Shown in pieces: positions 26,904-41,100 of a DNA stretch of 64,000 nucleotides. The DNA comes from Euwallacea fornicatus (lineage: Eukaryota > Arthropoda > Insecta > Coleoptera > Curculionidae). A program made the position numbers and the translations under genes. Position 1 is the stretch's first letter. Each line of letters begins with the position of its first letter. The DNA lies in contig NW_027096012.1 in the NCBI RefSeq assembly GCF_040115645.1, forward strand, positions 434,001 to 498,000. Reading direction: 5' to 3'. The notes under the pieces are model-generated. The model had not been told where the DNA came from and did no database searches. It saw only the letters and a list, made by a program, of their open reading frames with translations.

Positions 26904-29900
26904 AGACATTTGGTCATCATTTGTCGAAGTTATCGAGCTTCAAAATATGAAAAATCGCACAATTTCAGTGTTTGAGCACTTAAACTACTCTTTTTCTTGG
27001 AAATTCCACAAGATGGAAACATGATGTGTTGTGTCACCTGCAAGATCTCGTCGAGCTGATTAATTTGACACTTTGTTCAAGACATTTGGTCATCATTTGT
27101 CGAAGTTATCGAGCGTCAAAATTTGAGAAGTCTCACACTTTGAGTGTTTGAGCACTTAAACTACTCTTTTTCTTGGAAATTCAACAAGGTGGAATCATGA
27201 TGTGTTGTGTCACCTGAAAGATCTCGTCGATCTGATTAATTTGACGCTTTGTTCAAGACATTTGGTCATCATTTGTCGAAGTTATTGAGCTTCAAAATAT
27301 GAAAAATCGCACAATTTGAGTATTTGAGCACTTAAAGTACTCTTTTCCTTGGAAATTCAACAAGATGCAATCATGATGTGTTGTGTCACCTGAAAGATCT
27401 CGTCGAACTGATTAATTTGATACTTTGTTTAAGACATTTGGTCATCATTTGTCGAAGTTATCGAGCGTCAAAATTTGAGAAGTCTCACAATTTGGGTGTT
27501 TGAGCACTTAAACTACTCTTTTTCTTGGAAATTCAACAAGATGGAATGATGATGTGTTGTGTCACCTGAAAGATCTCGTCGAGCTGATTAATTTGACACT
27601 TTGTTCAAGACATTTGGTCATCATTTGTCGAAGTTATCGAGCGTCAAAATTTGAGAAGTCTCACAATTTGAGTGTTTGAGCACTTAAACTACTCTTTTTC
27701 TTGGAAATTCAACAAGATGGAATCATGATGTGTTGTGTCACCTGAAAGATCTCGTCGATCTGATTAATTTGACGCTTTGTTCAAGACATTTGGTCATCAT
27801 TTGTCGAAGTTATTGAGCTTCAAAATATGAAAAATCGCACAATTTGAGTATTTGAGCACTTAAAGTACTCTTTTTCTTGGAAATTCAACAAGATGGAACC
27901 ATCATGTGTTGTGTCACCTGAAAGATCTCGTCGAACTGATTAATTTGATACTTTGTTTAAGACATTTGGTCATCATTTGTCGAAGTTATCGAATGTCAAA
28001 ATTTGAGAAGTCTCACAATTTGAGTGTTTGAGCACTTAAAGTACTCTTTTTCTTGGAAATTCAACAAGATGGAATCATGATGTGTTATGTCACCTGAAAG
28101 ATCTCGTCGAGCTGATTAATTTGACACTTTGTTCAAGACATTTGGTCATCATTTGTCGAAGTTGTCGAGCGTCAAAATTTGAGAAGTCTCACAATTTGAG
28201 TGTTTGAGCACTTAAAGTACTCTTTTTCTTGGAAATTCAACAAGATGGAATCATGATGTGTTGTGTCACCTGAAAGATCTCGTCGAGCTGATTAATTTGA
28301 TACTTTGTTTAAGACATTTGGTCATCATTTGTCGAAGTTATCGAGTTTCAAATTTAGAAAAGTCTCACAATTTGAGTGTTTGAGCACTTAAAGTACTCTT
28401 TTTCTTGGAAATTCAACAAGATGCAATCATGATGTGTTGTGTCACCTGAAAGATCTCGTCTAGCTGATTAATTTGTCACTTTGTTTAAGACATTTGGTCA
28501 TCATTTGTCGAAGTTATCGAGTTTCAAATTTAGAAAAGTCTCACAATTTGAGTGTTTGAGCACTTAAAGTACTCTTTTTCTTGGAAATTCAACAAGATGG
28601 AATCATGATGTGTTATGTCACCTGAAAGATCTCGTCGAGCTGATTAATTTGACACTTTGTTCAAGACATTTGGTCATCATTTGTCGAAGTTGTCGAGCGT
28701 CAAAATTTGAGAAGTCTCACAATTTGAGTGTTTGAGCACTTAAAGTACTCTTTTTCTTGGAAATTCAACAAGATGGAATCATGATGTGTTGTGTCACCTG
28801 AAAGATCTCGTCGAGCTGATTAATTTGATACTTTGTTTAAGACATTTGGTCATCATTTGTCGAAGTTATCGAGTTTCAAATTTAGAAAAGTCTCACAATT
28901 TGAGTGTTTGAGCACTTAAAGTACTCTTTTTCTTGGAAATTCAACAAGATGCAATCATGATGTGTTGTGTCACCTGAAAGATCTCGTCGAGCTGATTAAT
29001 TTGACACTTTGTTCAAGACATTTGGTCATCATTTGTCGAAGTTATCGAGCTTCAAAATATGAAAAATCGCACAATTTCAGTGTTTGAGCACTTAAACTAC
29101 TCTTTTTCTTGGAAATTCCACAAGATGGAAACATGATGTGTTGTGTCACCTGCAAGATCTCGTCGAGCTGATTAATTTGAGACTTTGTTCAAGACATTTG
29201 GTCATCATTTGTCGAAGTTATCGAGCGTCAAAATTTGAGAAGTCTCACACTTTGAGTGTTTGAGCACTTAAACTACTCTTTTTCTTGGAAATTCAACAAG
29301 GTGGAATCATGATGTGTTGTGTCACCTGAAAGATCTCGTCGATCTGATTAATTTGACGCTTTGTTCAAGACATTTGGTCATCATTTGTCGAAGTTATTGA
29401 GCTTCAAAATATGAAAAATCGCACAATTTGAGTATTTGAGCACTTAAAGTACTCTTTTCCTTGGAAATTCAACAAGATGCAATCATGATGTGTTGTGTCA
29501 CCTGAAAGATCTCGTCGAACTGATTAATTTGATACTTTGTTTAAGACATTTGGTCATCATTTGTCGAAGTTATCGAGCGTCAAAATTTGAGAAGTCTCAC
29601 AATTTGGGTGTTTGAGCACTTAAACTACTCTTTTTCTTGGAAATTCAACAAGATGGAATCATGATGTGTTGTGTCACCTGAAAGATCTCGTCGAGCTGAT
29701 TAATTTGATACTTTGTTTAAGACATTTGGTCATCATTTGTCGAAGTTATCGAGTTTCAAATTTAGAAAAGTCTCACAATTTGAGTGTTTGAGCACTTAAA
29801 GTACTCTTTTTCTTGGAAATTCAACAAGATGCAATCATGATGTGTTGTGTCACCTGAAAGATCTCGTCTAGCTGATTAATTTGTCACTTTGTTTAAGACA

Positions 29901-31945
29901 TTTGGTCATCATTTGTCGAAGTTATCGAGTTTCAAATTTAGAAAAGTCTCACAATTTGAGTGTTTGAGCACTTAAAGTACTCTTTTTCTTGGAAATTCAA
30001 CAAGATGGAATCATGATGTGTTATGTCACCTGAAAGATCTCGTCGAGCTGATTAATTTGACACTTTGTTCAAGACATTTGGTCATCATTTGTCGAAGTTG
30101 TCGAGCGTCAAAATTTGAGAAGTCTCACAATTTGAGTGTTTGAGCACTTAAAGTACTCTTTTTCTTGGAAATTCAACAAGATGGAATCATGATGTGTTGT
30201 GTCACCTGAAAGATCTCGTCGAGCTGATTAATTTGATACTTTGTTTAAGACATTTGGTCATCATTTGTCGAAGTTATCGAGTTTCAAATTTAGAAAAGTC
30301 TCACAATTTGAGTGTTTGAGCACTTAAAGTACTCTTTTTCTTGGAAATTCAACAAGATGCAATCATGATGTGTTGTGTCACCTGAAAGATCTCGTCGAGC
30401 TGATTAATTTGATACTTTGTTTAAGACATTTGGTCATCATTTGTCGAAGTTATCGAGCGTCAAAATTTGAGAAGTCTCACAATTTGAGTGTTTGAGCAAT
30501 TAAAGTACTCTTTTTCTTGGAAATTCAACAAGATGGAATGATGATGTGATGTGTCACCTGAAAGATCTCGTCGAGCTGATTAATTTGACACTTTGTTCAA
30601 GACATTTGGTCATCATTTGTCGAAGTTATCGAGCGTCAAAATTTGAGAAGTCTCACAATTTGAGTGTTTGAGCACTTAAACTACTCTTTTTCTTGGAAAT
30701 TCAACAAGATGGAATCATGATGTGTTGTGTCACCTGAAAGATCTCGTCGATCTGATTAATTTGACGCTTTGTTCAAGACATTTGGTCATCATTTGTCGAA
30801 GTTATTGAGCTTCAAAATATGAAAAATCGCACAATTTGAGTATTTGAGCATTTAAAGTACTCTTTTTCTTGGAAATACAACAAGATGGAATCATGATGTG
30901 TTGTGTCACCAGAAAGATCTCGTCTAGCTGATTAATTTGTCACTTTGTTTAAGACATTTGGTCATCATTTGTCGAAGTTATCGAGTTTCAAATTTAGAAA
31001 AGTCTCACAATTTGAGTGTTTGAGTTCTTAAAGTACTCTTTTTCTTGGAAATTCAACAAGATGCAATTATGATGTGTTGTGTCACCTGAAAGATCTCGTC
31101 TAGCTGATTAATTTGTCACTTTGTTTAAGACATTTGGTCATCATTTGTCGAAGTTATCGAGTTTCAAATTTAGAAAAGTCTCACAATTTGAGTGTTTGAG
31201 CACTTAAAGTACTCTTTTTCTTGGAAATTCAACAAGATGGAATCATGATCTGTTGTGTCATTTGAAAGATCTCGTCGAGCTGATTAATTTGATACTTTGT
31301 TTAAGACATTTGGTCATCATTTGTCGAAGTTATCGAGCGTCAAAATTTGAGAAGTCTCACAATTGGAGTGTTTGAGTACTTAAAGTACTTTTTTCTTGGA
31401 AATTCAACAAGATGCAATCATTATGTGTTGTGTCACCTGAAAGATCTCGTCGAACTGATTAATTTGATACTTTGTTTAAGACATTTGGTCATCATTTGTC
31501 GAAGTTATTGAGCTTCAAAATATGAAAAATCGCACAATTTGAGTATTTGAGCACTTAAAGTACTCTTTTTCTGAGAAATTCAACTAGATGGAATGATGAT
31601 GTGTTGTGTCACCTGAAAGATCTCGTCGAGCTGATTAACTTGACACTTTGTTTAAGACATTTGGTCATCATTTGTCGAAGTTATCGAGCGTCAAAATTTG
31701 AGAAGTCTCACAATTGGAGTGTTTGAGTACTTAAAGTACTTTTTTCTTGGAAATTCAACAAGATGGAATCATAATGTGTTATGTCACCTGAAAGATCTCG
31801 TGGAGCTGATTAACTTGACACTTTGTTTAAGACATTTGGTCATCATTTGTCGAAGTTATCGAGCTTCAAAATATGAAAAATCGCACAATTTCAGTGTTTG
31901 AGCACTTAAAGTACTCTTTTTCTTGGAAATTCAACAAGATGGAAT
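26904..31945 (+). repeat. Higher-order block, copy 1 (35-monomer offset)
   Basis: This 5,042-bp stretch recurs 6,158 bp downstream at 33,062-38,103. Private markers match in order, for example CAACAAGGTGGAATC (about 27,181/33,339), ATTTGAGACTTTG (about 29,175/35,333) and the dyad variant (about 31,726/37,884). The copies diverge together at 31,946/38,104. Inside the block a 12-monomer sub-block repeats at 2,112 bp (AATTTCAG at 26,961 and 29,073; CAACAAGGTGG near 27,183 and 29,295). I saw no substitution between the two large copies by eye. Confidence 0.88.
31726..31740. repeat. 15-bp dyad in a family B monomer variant (example)
   Basis: AGTACTTAAAGTACT is a perfect inverted repeat with two 7-bp arms around one base. 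The same monomer variant recurs near 37,884, 38,763, 44,920, 47,911, 49,318, 50,549, 51,428, 52,483, 53,538, 55,120, 60,682 and 61,033. Ordinary B monomers have GCACTTAAAGTACTC, which breaks the outer pairs. Confidence 0.75.
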
Positions 31946-33061
31946 GATGATGTGATGTGTCACCTGAAAGATCTCGTCGAGCTGATTAACTTGACACTTT
32001 GTTTAAGACATTTGGTCATCATTTGTCAAAGTTATCGAGCTTCAAAATATGAAAAATCGCACAATTTGAGTGTTTGAGCACTTAAAGTACTCTTTTTCTT
32101 GGAAATTCAACAAGATGGAATGATGATGTGATGTGTCACCTGAAAGATCTCGTGGAGCTGATTAACTTGACACTTTGTTTAAGACATTTGGTCATCATTT
32201 GTCGAAGTTATCGAGCTTCAAAATATGAAAAATCGCACAATTTGAGTATTTGAGCACTTAAAGTACTCTTTTTCTTGGAAATTCAACAAGATGCAATCAT
32301 GATGTGTTGTGTCACCTGAAAGATCTCGTCGAGCTGATTAATTTGATACTTTGTTTAAGACATTTGGTCATCATTTGTCGAAGTTATCGAGCGTCAAAAT
32401 TTGAGAAGTCTCACAATTTGAGTGTTTGAGTTCTTAAAGTACTCTTTTTCTTGGAAATTCAACAAGATGGAATGATGATGTGTTGTGTCACCTGAAAGAT
32501 CTCGTCTAGCTGATTAATTTGACACTTTGTTCAAGACATTTGGTCATCATTTGTCGAAGTTATCGAGCGTCAAAATTTGAGAAGTCTCACACTTTGAGTG
32601 TTTGAGCACTTAAAGTACTCTTTTTCTTGGAAATTCAACAAGATGGAATGATGATGTGATGTGTCACCTGAAAGATCTCGTCGAGCTGATTAACTTCACA
32701 CTTTGTTTAAGACATTTGGTCATCATTTGTCAAAGTTATCGAGCTTCAAAATATGAAAAATCGCACAATTTCAGTGTTTGAGCACTTAAAGTACTCTTTT
32801 TCTTGGAAATTCAACAAGATGGAATGATGATGTGATGTGTCACCTGAAAGATCTCGTCGAGCTGATTAACTTGACACTTTGTTTAATACATTTGGTCATC
32901 ATTTGTCGAAGTTATCGAGCGTCAAAATTTGAGAAGTCTCACAATTTGAGTGTTTGAGCACTTAAAGTACTCTTTTTCTTGGAAATTCAACAAGATGGAA
33001 TGATGATGTGATGTGTCACCTGAAAGATCTCGTGGAGCTGATTAACTTGACACTTTGTTTA

Positions 33062-36000
33062 AGACATTTGGTCATCATTTGTCGAAGTTATCGAGCTTCA
33101 AAATATGAAAAATCGCACAATTTCAGTGTTTGAGCACTTAAACTACTCTTTTTCTTGGAAATTCCACAAGATGGAAACATGATGTGTTGTGTCACCTGCA
33201 AGATCTCGTCGAGCTGATTAATTTGACACTTTGTTCAAGACATTTGGTCATCATTTGTCGAAGTTATCGAGCGTCAAAATTTGAGAAGTCTCACACTTTG
33301 AGTGTTTGAGCACTTAAACTACTCTTTTTCTTGGAAATTCAACAAGGTGGAATCATGATGTGTTGTGTCACCTGAAAGATCTCGTCGATCTGATTAATTT
33401 GACGCTTTGTTCAAGACATTTGGTCATCATTTGTCGAAGTTATTGAGCTTCAAAATATGAAAAATCGCACAATTTGAGTATTTGAGCACTTAAAGTACTC
33501 TTTTCCTTGGAAATTCAACAAGATGCAATCATGATGTGTTGTGTCACCTGAAAGATCTCGTCGAACTGATTAATTTGATACTTTGTTTAAGACATTTGGT
33601 CATCATTTGTCGAAGTTATCGAGCGTCAAAATTTGAGAAGTCTCACAATTTGGGTGTTTGAGCACTTAAACTACTCTTTTTCTTGGAAATTCAACAAGAT
33701 GGAATGATGATGTGTTGTGTCACCTGAAAGATCTCGTCGAGCTGATTAATTTGACACTTTGTTCAAGACATTTGGTCATCATTTGTCGAAGTTATCGAGC
33801 GTCAAAATTTGAGAAGTCTCACAATTTGAGTGTTTGAGCACTTAAACTACTCTTTTTCTTGGAAATTCAACAAGATGGAATCATGATGTGTTGTGTCACC
33901 TGAAAGATCTCGTCGATCTGATTAATTTGACGCTTTGTTCAAGACATTTGGTCATCATTTGTCGAAGTTATTGAGCTTCAAAATATGAAAAATCGCACAA
34001 TTTGAGTATTTGAGCACTTAAAGTACTCTTTTTCTTGGAAATTCAACAAGATGGAACCATCATGTGTTGTGTCACCTGAAAGATCTCGTCGAACTGATTA
34101 ATTTGATACTTTGTTTAAGACATTTGGTCATCATTTGTCGAAGTTATCGAATGTCAAAATTTGAGAAGTCTCACAATTTGAGTGTTTGAGCACTTAAAGT
34201 ACTCTTTTTCTTGGAAATTCAACAAGATGGAATCATGATGTGTTATGTCACCTGAAAGATCTCGTCGAGCTGATTAATTTGACACTTTGTTCAAGACATT
34301 TGGTCATCATTTGTCGAAGTTGTCGAGCGTCAAAATTTGAGAAGTCTCACAATTTGAGTGTTTGAGCACTTAAAGTACTCTTTTTCTTGGAAATTCAACA
34401 AGATGGAATCATGATGTGTTGTGTCACCTGAAAGATCTCGTCGAGCTGATTAATTTGATACTTTGTTTAAGACATTTGGTCATCATTTGTCGAAGTTATC
34501 GAGTTTCAAATTTAGAAAAGTCTCACAATTTGAGTGTTTGAGCACTTAAAGTACTCTTTTTCTTGGAAATTCAACAAGATGCAATCATGATGTGTTGTGT
34601 CACCTGAAAGATCTCGTCTAGCTGATTAATTTGTCACTTTGTTTAAGACATTTGGTCATCATTTGTCGAAGTTATCGAGTTTCAAATTTAGAAAAGTCTC
34701 ACAATTTGAGTGTTTGAGCACTTAAAGTACTCTTTTTCTTGGAAATTCAACAAGATGGAATCATGATGTGTTATGTCACCTGAAAGATCTCGTCGAGCTG
34801 ATTAATTTGACACTTTGTTCAAGACATTTGGTCATCATTTGTCGAAGTTGTCGAGCGTCAAAATTTGAGAAGTCTCACAATTTGAGTGTTTGAGCACTTA
34901 AAGTACTCTTTTTCTTGGAAATTCAACAAGATGGAATCATGATGTGTTGTGTCACCTGAAAGATCTCGTCGAGCTGATTAATTTGATACTTTGTTTAAGA
35001 CATTTGGTCATCATTTGTCGAAGTTATCGAGTTTCAAATTTAGAAAAGTCTCACAATTTGAGTGTTTGAGCACTTAAAGTACTCTTTTTCTTGGAAATTC
35101 AACAAGATGCAATCATGATGTGTTGTGTCACCTGAAAGATCTCGTCGAGCTGATTAATTTGACACTTTGTTCAAGACATTTGGTCATCATTTGTCGAAGT
35201 TATCGAGCTTCAAAATATGAAAAATCGCACAATTTCAGTGTTTGAGCACTTAAACTACTCTTTTTCTTGGAAATTCCACAAGATGGAAACATGATGTGTT
35301 GTGTCACCTGCAAGATCTCGTCGAGCTGATTAATTTGAGACTTTGTTCAAGACATTTGGTCATCATTTGTCGAAGTTATCGAGCGTCAAAATTTGAGAAG
35401 TCTCACACTTTGAGTGTTTGAGCACTTAAACTACTCTTTTTCTTGGAAATTCAACAAGGTGGAATCATGATGTGTTGTGTCACCTGAAAGATCTCGTCGA
35501 TCTGATTAATTTGACGCTTTGTTCAAGACATTTGGTCATCATTTGTCGAAGTTATTGAGCTTCAAAATATGAAAAATCGCACAATTTGAGTATTTGAGCA
35601 CTTAAAGTACTCTTTTCCTTGGAAATTCAACAAGATGCAATCATGATGTGTTGTGTCACCTGAAAGATCTCGTCGAACTGATTAATTTGATACTTTGTTT
35701 AAGACATTTGGTCATCATTTGTCGAAGTTATCGAGCGTCAAAATTTGAGAAGTCTCACAATTTGGGTGTTTGAGCACTTAAACTACTCTTTTTCTTGGAA
35801 ATTCAACAAGATGGAATCATGATGTGTTGTGTCACCTGAAAGATCTCGTCGAGCTGATTAATTTGATACTTTGTTTAAGACATTTGGTCATCATTTGTCG
35901 AAGTTATCGAGTTTCAAATTTAGAAAAGTCTCACAATTTGAGTGTTTGAGCACTTAAAGTACTCTTTTTCTTGGAAATTCAACAAGATGCAATCATGATG

Positions 36001-38103
36001 TGTTGTGTCACCTGAAAGATCTCGTCTAGCTGATTAATTTGTCACTTTGTTTAAGACATTTGGTCATCATTTGTCGAAGTTATCGAGTTTCAAATTTAGA
36101 AAAGTCTCACAATTTGAGTGTTTGAGCACTTAAAGTACTCTTTTTCTTGGAAATTCAACAAGATGGAATCATGATGTGTTATGTCACCTGAAAGATCTCG
36201 TCGAGCTGATTAATTTGACACTTTGTTCAAGACATTTGGTCATCATTTGTCGAAGTTGTCGAGCGTCAAAATTTGAGAAGTCTCACAATTTGAGTGTTTG
36301 AGCACTTAAAGTACTCTTTTTCTTGGAAATTCAACAAGATGGAATCATGATGTGTTGTGTCACCTGAAAGATCTCGTCGAGCTGATTAATTTGATACTTT
36401 GTTTAAGACATTTGGTCATCATTTGTCGAAGTTATCGAGTTTCAAATTTAGAAAAGTCTCACAATTTGAGTGTTTGAGCACTTAAAGTACTCTTTTTCTT
36501 GGAAATTCAACAAGATGCAATCATGATGTGTTGTGTCACCTGAAAGATCTCGTCGAGCTGATTAATTTGATACTTTGTTTAAGACATTTGGTCATCATTT
36601 GTCGAAGTTATCGAGCGTCAAAATTTGAGAAGTCTCACAATTTGAGTGTTTGAGCAATTAAAGTACTCTTTTTCTTGGAAATTCAACAAGATGGAATGAT
36701 GATGTGATGTGTCACCTGAAAGATCTCGTCGAGCTGATTAATTTGACACTTTGTTCAAGACATTTGGTCATCATTTGTCGAAGTTATCGAGCGTCAAAAT
36801 TTGAGAAGTCTCACAATTTGAGTGTTTGAGCACTTAAACTACTCTTTTTCTTGGAAATTCAACAAGATGGAATCATGATGTGTTGTGTCACCTGAAAGAT
36901 CTCGTCGATCTGATTAATTTGACGCTTTGTTCAAGACATTTGGTCATCATTTGTCGAAGTTATTGAGCTTCAAAATATGAAAAATCGCACAATTTGAGTA
37001 TTTGAGCATTTAAAGTACTCTTTTTCTTGGAAATACAACAAGATGGAATCATGATGTGTTGTGTCACCAGAAAGATCTCGTCTAGCTGATTAATTTGTCA
37101 CTTTGTTTAAGACATTTGGTCATCATTTGTCGAAGTTATCGAGTTTCAAATTTAGAAAAGTCTCACAATTTGAGTGTTTGAGTTCTTAAAGTACTCTTTT
37201 TCTTGGAAATTCAACAAGATGCAATTATGATGTGTTGTGTCACCTGAAAGATCTCGTCTAGCTGATTAATTTGTCACTTTGTTTAAGACATTTGGTCATC
37301 ATTTGTCGAAGTTATCGAGTTTCAAATTTAGAAAAGTCTCACAATTTGAGTGTTTGAGCACTTAAAGTACTCTTTTTCTTGGAAATTCAACAAGATGGAA
37401 TCATGATCTGTTGTGTCATTTGAAAGATCTCGTCGAGCTGATTAATTTGATACTTTGTTTAAGACATTTGGTCATCATTTGTCGAAGTTATCGAGCGTCA
37501 AAATTTGAGAAGTCTCACAATTGGAGTGTTTGAGTACTTAAAGTACTTTTTTCTTGGAAATTCAACAAGATGCAATCATTATGTGTTGTGTCACCTGAAA
37601 GATCTCGTCGAACTGATTAATTTGATACTTTGTTTAAGACATTTGGTCATCATTTGTCGAAGTTATTGAGCTTCAAAATATGAAAAATCGCACAATTTGA
37701 GTATTTGAGCACTTAAAGTACTCTTTTTCTGAGAAATTCAACTAGATGGAATGATGATGTGTTGTGTCACCTGAAAGATCTCGTCGAGCTGATTAACTTG
37801 ACACTTTGTTTAAGACATTTGGTCATCATTTGTCGAAGTTATCGAGCGTCAAAATTTGAGAAGTCTCACAATTGGAGTGTTTGAGTACTTAAAGTACTTT
37901 TTTCTTGGAAATTCAACAAGATGGAATCATAATGTGTTATGTCACCTGAAAGATCTCGTGGAGCTGATTAACTTGACACTTTGTTTAAGACATTTGGTCA
38001 TCATTTGTCGAAGTTATCGAGCTTCAAAATATGAAAAATCGCACAATTTCAGTGTTTGAGCACTTAAAGTACTCTTTTTCTTGGAAATTCAACAAGATGG
38101 AAT
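33062..38103 (+). repeat. Higher-order block, copy 2
   Basis: Second copy of the 5.0-kb block at a 6,158-bp offset from 26,904. After an extra monomer, matching to the first region resumes at offsets of 6,333-6,334 bp (for example TTCAAAATAT at 32,041 and 38,375; TTTAATACATTT at 32,882 and 39,215). This suggests that the duplicated tract was longer and was later changed by single-monomer gains. Confidence 0.88.
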
Positions 38104-41100
38104 CATGATGTGTTGTGTCACCTGAAAGATCTCGTCGAGCTGATTAATTTGATACTTTGTTTAAGACATTTGGTCATCATTTGTCGAAGTTATCGAGCTT
38201 CAAAATATGAAAAATCGCACAATTTCAGTGTTTGAGCACTTAAAGTACTCTTTTTCTTGGAAATTCAACAAGATGGAATGATGATGTGATGTGTCACCTG
38301 AAAGATCTCGTCGAGCTGATTAACTTGACACTTTGTTTAAGACATTTGGTCATCATTTGTCAAAGTTATCGAGCTTCAAAATATGAAAAATCGCACAATT
38401 TGAGTGTTTGAGCACTTAAAGTACTCTTTTTCTTGGAAATTCAACAAGATGGAATGATGATGTGATGTGTCACCTGAAAGATCTCGTGGAGCTGATTAAC
38501 TTGACACTTTGTTTAAGACATTTGGTCATCATTTGTCGAAGTTATCGAGCTTCAAAATATGAAAAATCGCACAATTTGAGTATTTGAGCACTTAAAGTAC
38601 TCTTTTTCTTGGAAATTCAACAAGATGCAATCATGATGTGTTGTGTCACCTGAAAGATCTCGTCGAGCTGATTAATTTGATACTTTGTTTAAGACATTTG
38701 GTCATCATTTGTCGAAGTTATCGAGCGTCAAAATTTGAGAAGTCTCACAATTGGAGTGTTTGAGTACTTAAAGTACTTTTTTCTTGGAAATTCAACAAGA
38801 TGGAATCATAATGTGTTATGTCACCTGAAAGATCTCGTGGAGCTGATTAACTTGACACTTTGTTTAAGACATTTGGTCATCATTTGTCGAAGTTATCGAG
38901 CTTCAAAATATGAAAAATCGCACAATTTCAGTGTTTGAGCACTTAAAGTACTCTTTTTCTTGGAAATTCAACAAGATGGAATGATGATGTGATGTGTCAC
39001 CTGAAAGATCTCGTCGAGCTGATTAACTTCACACTTTGTTTAAGACATTTGGTCATCATTTGTCAAAGTTATCGAGCTTCAAAATATGAAAAATCGCACA
39101 ATTTCAGTGTTTGAGCACTTAAAGTACTCTTTTTCTTGGAAATTCAACAAGATGGAATGATGATGTGATGTGTCACCTGAAAGATCTCGTCGAGCTGATT
39201 AACTTGACACTTTGTTTAATACATTTGGTCATCATTTGTCGAAGTTATCGAGCGTCAAAATTTGAGAAGTCTCACAATTTGAGTGTTTGAGCACTTAAAG
39301 TACTCTTTTTCTTGGAAATTCAACAAGATGGAATGATGATGTGATGTGTCACCTGAAAGATCTCGTGGAGCTGATTAACTTGACACTTTGTTTAAGACAT
39401 TTGGTCATCATTTGTCGAAGTTATCGAGCTTCAAAATATGAAAAATCGCACAATTTCAGTGTTTGAGCACTTAAAGTACTCTTTTTCTTGGAAATTCAAC
39501 AAGATGGAATGATGATGTGATGTGTCACCTGAAAGATCTCGTCGAGCTGATTAACTTGACACTTTGTTTAAGACATTTGGTCATCATTTGTCAAAGTTAT
39601 CGAGCTTCAAAATATGAAAAATCGCACAATTTGAGTGTTTGAGCACTTAAAGTACTCTTTTTCTTGGAAATTCAACAAGATGGAATGATGATGTGATGTG
39701 TCACCTGAAAGATCTCGTGGAGCTGATTAACTTGACACTTTGTTTAAGACATTTGGTCATCATTTGTCGAAGTTATCGAGCTTCAAAATATGAAAAATCG
39801 CACAATTTGAGTATTTGAGCACTTAAAGTACTCTTTTTCTTGGAAATTCAACAAGATGCAATCATGATGTGTTGTGTCACCTGAAAGATCTCGTCTAGCT
39901 GATTAATTTGACACTTTGTTCAAGACATTTGGTCATCATTTGTCGAAGTTATCGAACGTCAAAATTTGAGAAGTCTCACAATTTGAGTGTTTGAGCACTT
40001 AAAGTACTCTTTTTCTTGGAAATTCAACAAGATGGAATGATGATGTGATGTGTCACCTGAAAGATCTCGTCGAGCTGATTAACTTCACACTTTGTTTAAG
40101 ACATTTGGTCATCATTTGTCAAAGTTATCGAGCTTCAAAATATGAAAAATCGCACAATTTGAGTGTTTGAGCACTTAAAGTACTCTTTTTCTTGGAAATT
40201 CAACAAGATGCAATCATGATGTGTTGTGTCACCTGAAAGATCTCGTCGAGCTGATTAATTTGATACTTTGTTTAAGACATTTGGTCATCATTTGTCGAAG
40301 TTATCGAGCGTCAAAATTTGAGAAGTCTCACAATTTGAGTGTTTGAGCAATTAAAGTACTCTTTTTCTTGGAAATTCAACAAGATGGAATGATGATGTGA
40401 TGTGTCACCTGAAAGATCTCGTCGAGCTGATTAACTTGACACTTCGTTTAAGACATTTGGTCATCATTTGTCGAAGTTATCGAGCGTCAAAATTTGAGAA
40501 GTCTCACAATTTGAGTGTTTGAGCACTTAAACTACTCTTTTTCTTGGAAATTCAACAAGATGGAATCATGATGTGTTGTGTCACCTGAAAGATCTCGTCG
40601 ATCTGATTAATTTGACGCTTTGTTCAAGACATTTGGTCATCATTTGTCGAAGTTATTGAGCTTCAAAATATGAAAAATCGCACAATTTGAGTATTTGAGC
40701 ATTTAAAGTACTCTTTTTCGTGGAAATTCAACAAGATGGAATCATGATGTGTTGTGTCACCAGAAAGATCTCGTCTAGCTGATTAATTTGTCACTTTGTT
40801 TAAGACATTTGGTCATCATTTGTCGAAGTTATCGAGTTTCAAATTTAGAAAAGTCTCACAATTTGAGTGTTTGAGCACTTAAAGTACTCTTTTTCTTGGA
40901 AATTCAACAAGATGGAATCATGATCTGTTGTGTCACTTGAAAGATCTCGTCGAGCTGATTAATTTGATACTTTGTTTAAGACATTTGGTCATCATTTGTC
41001 GAAGTTATCGAGCGTCAAAATTTGAGAAGTCTCACAATTGGAGTGTTTGAGTACTTAAAGTACTTTTTTCTTGGAAATTCAACAAGATGCAATCATTATG

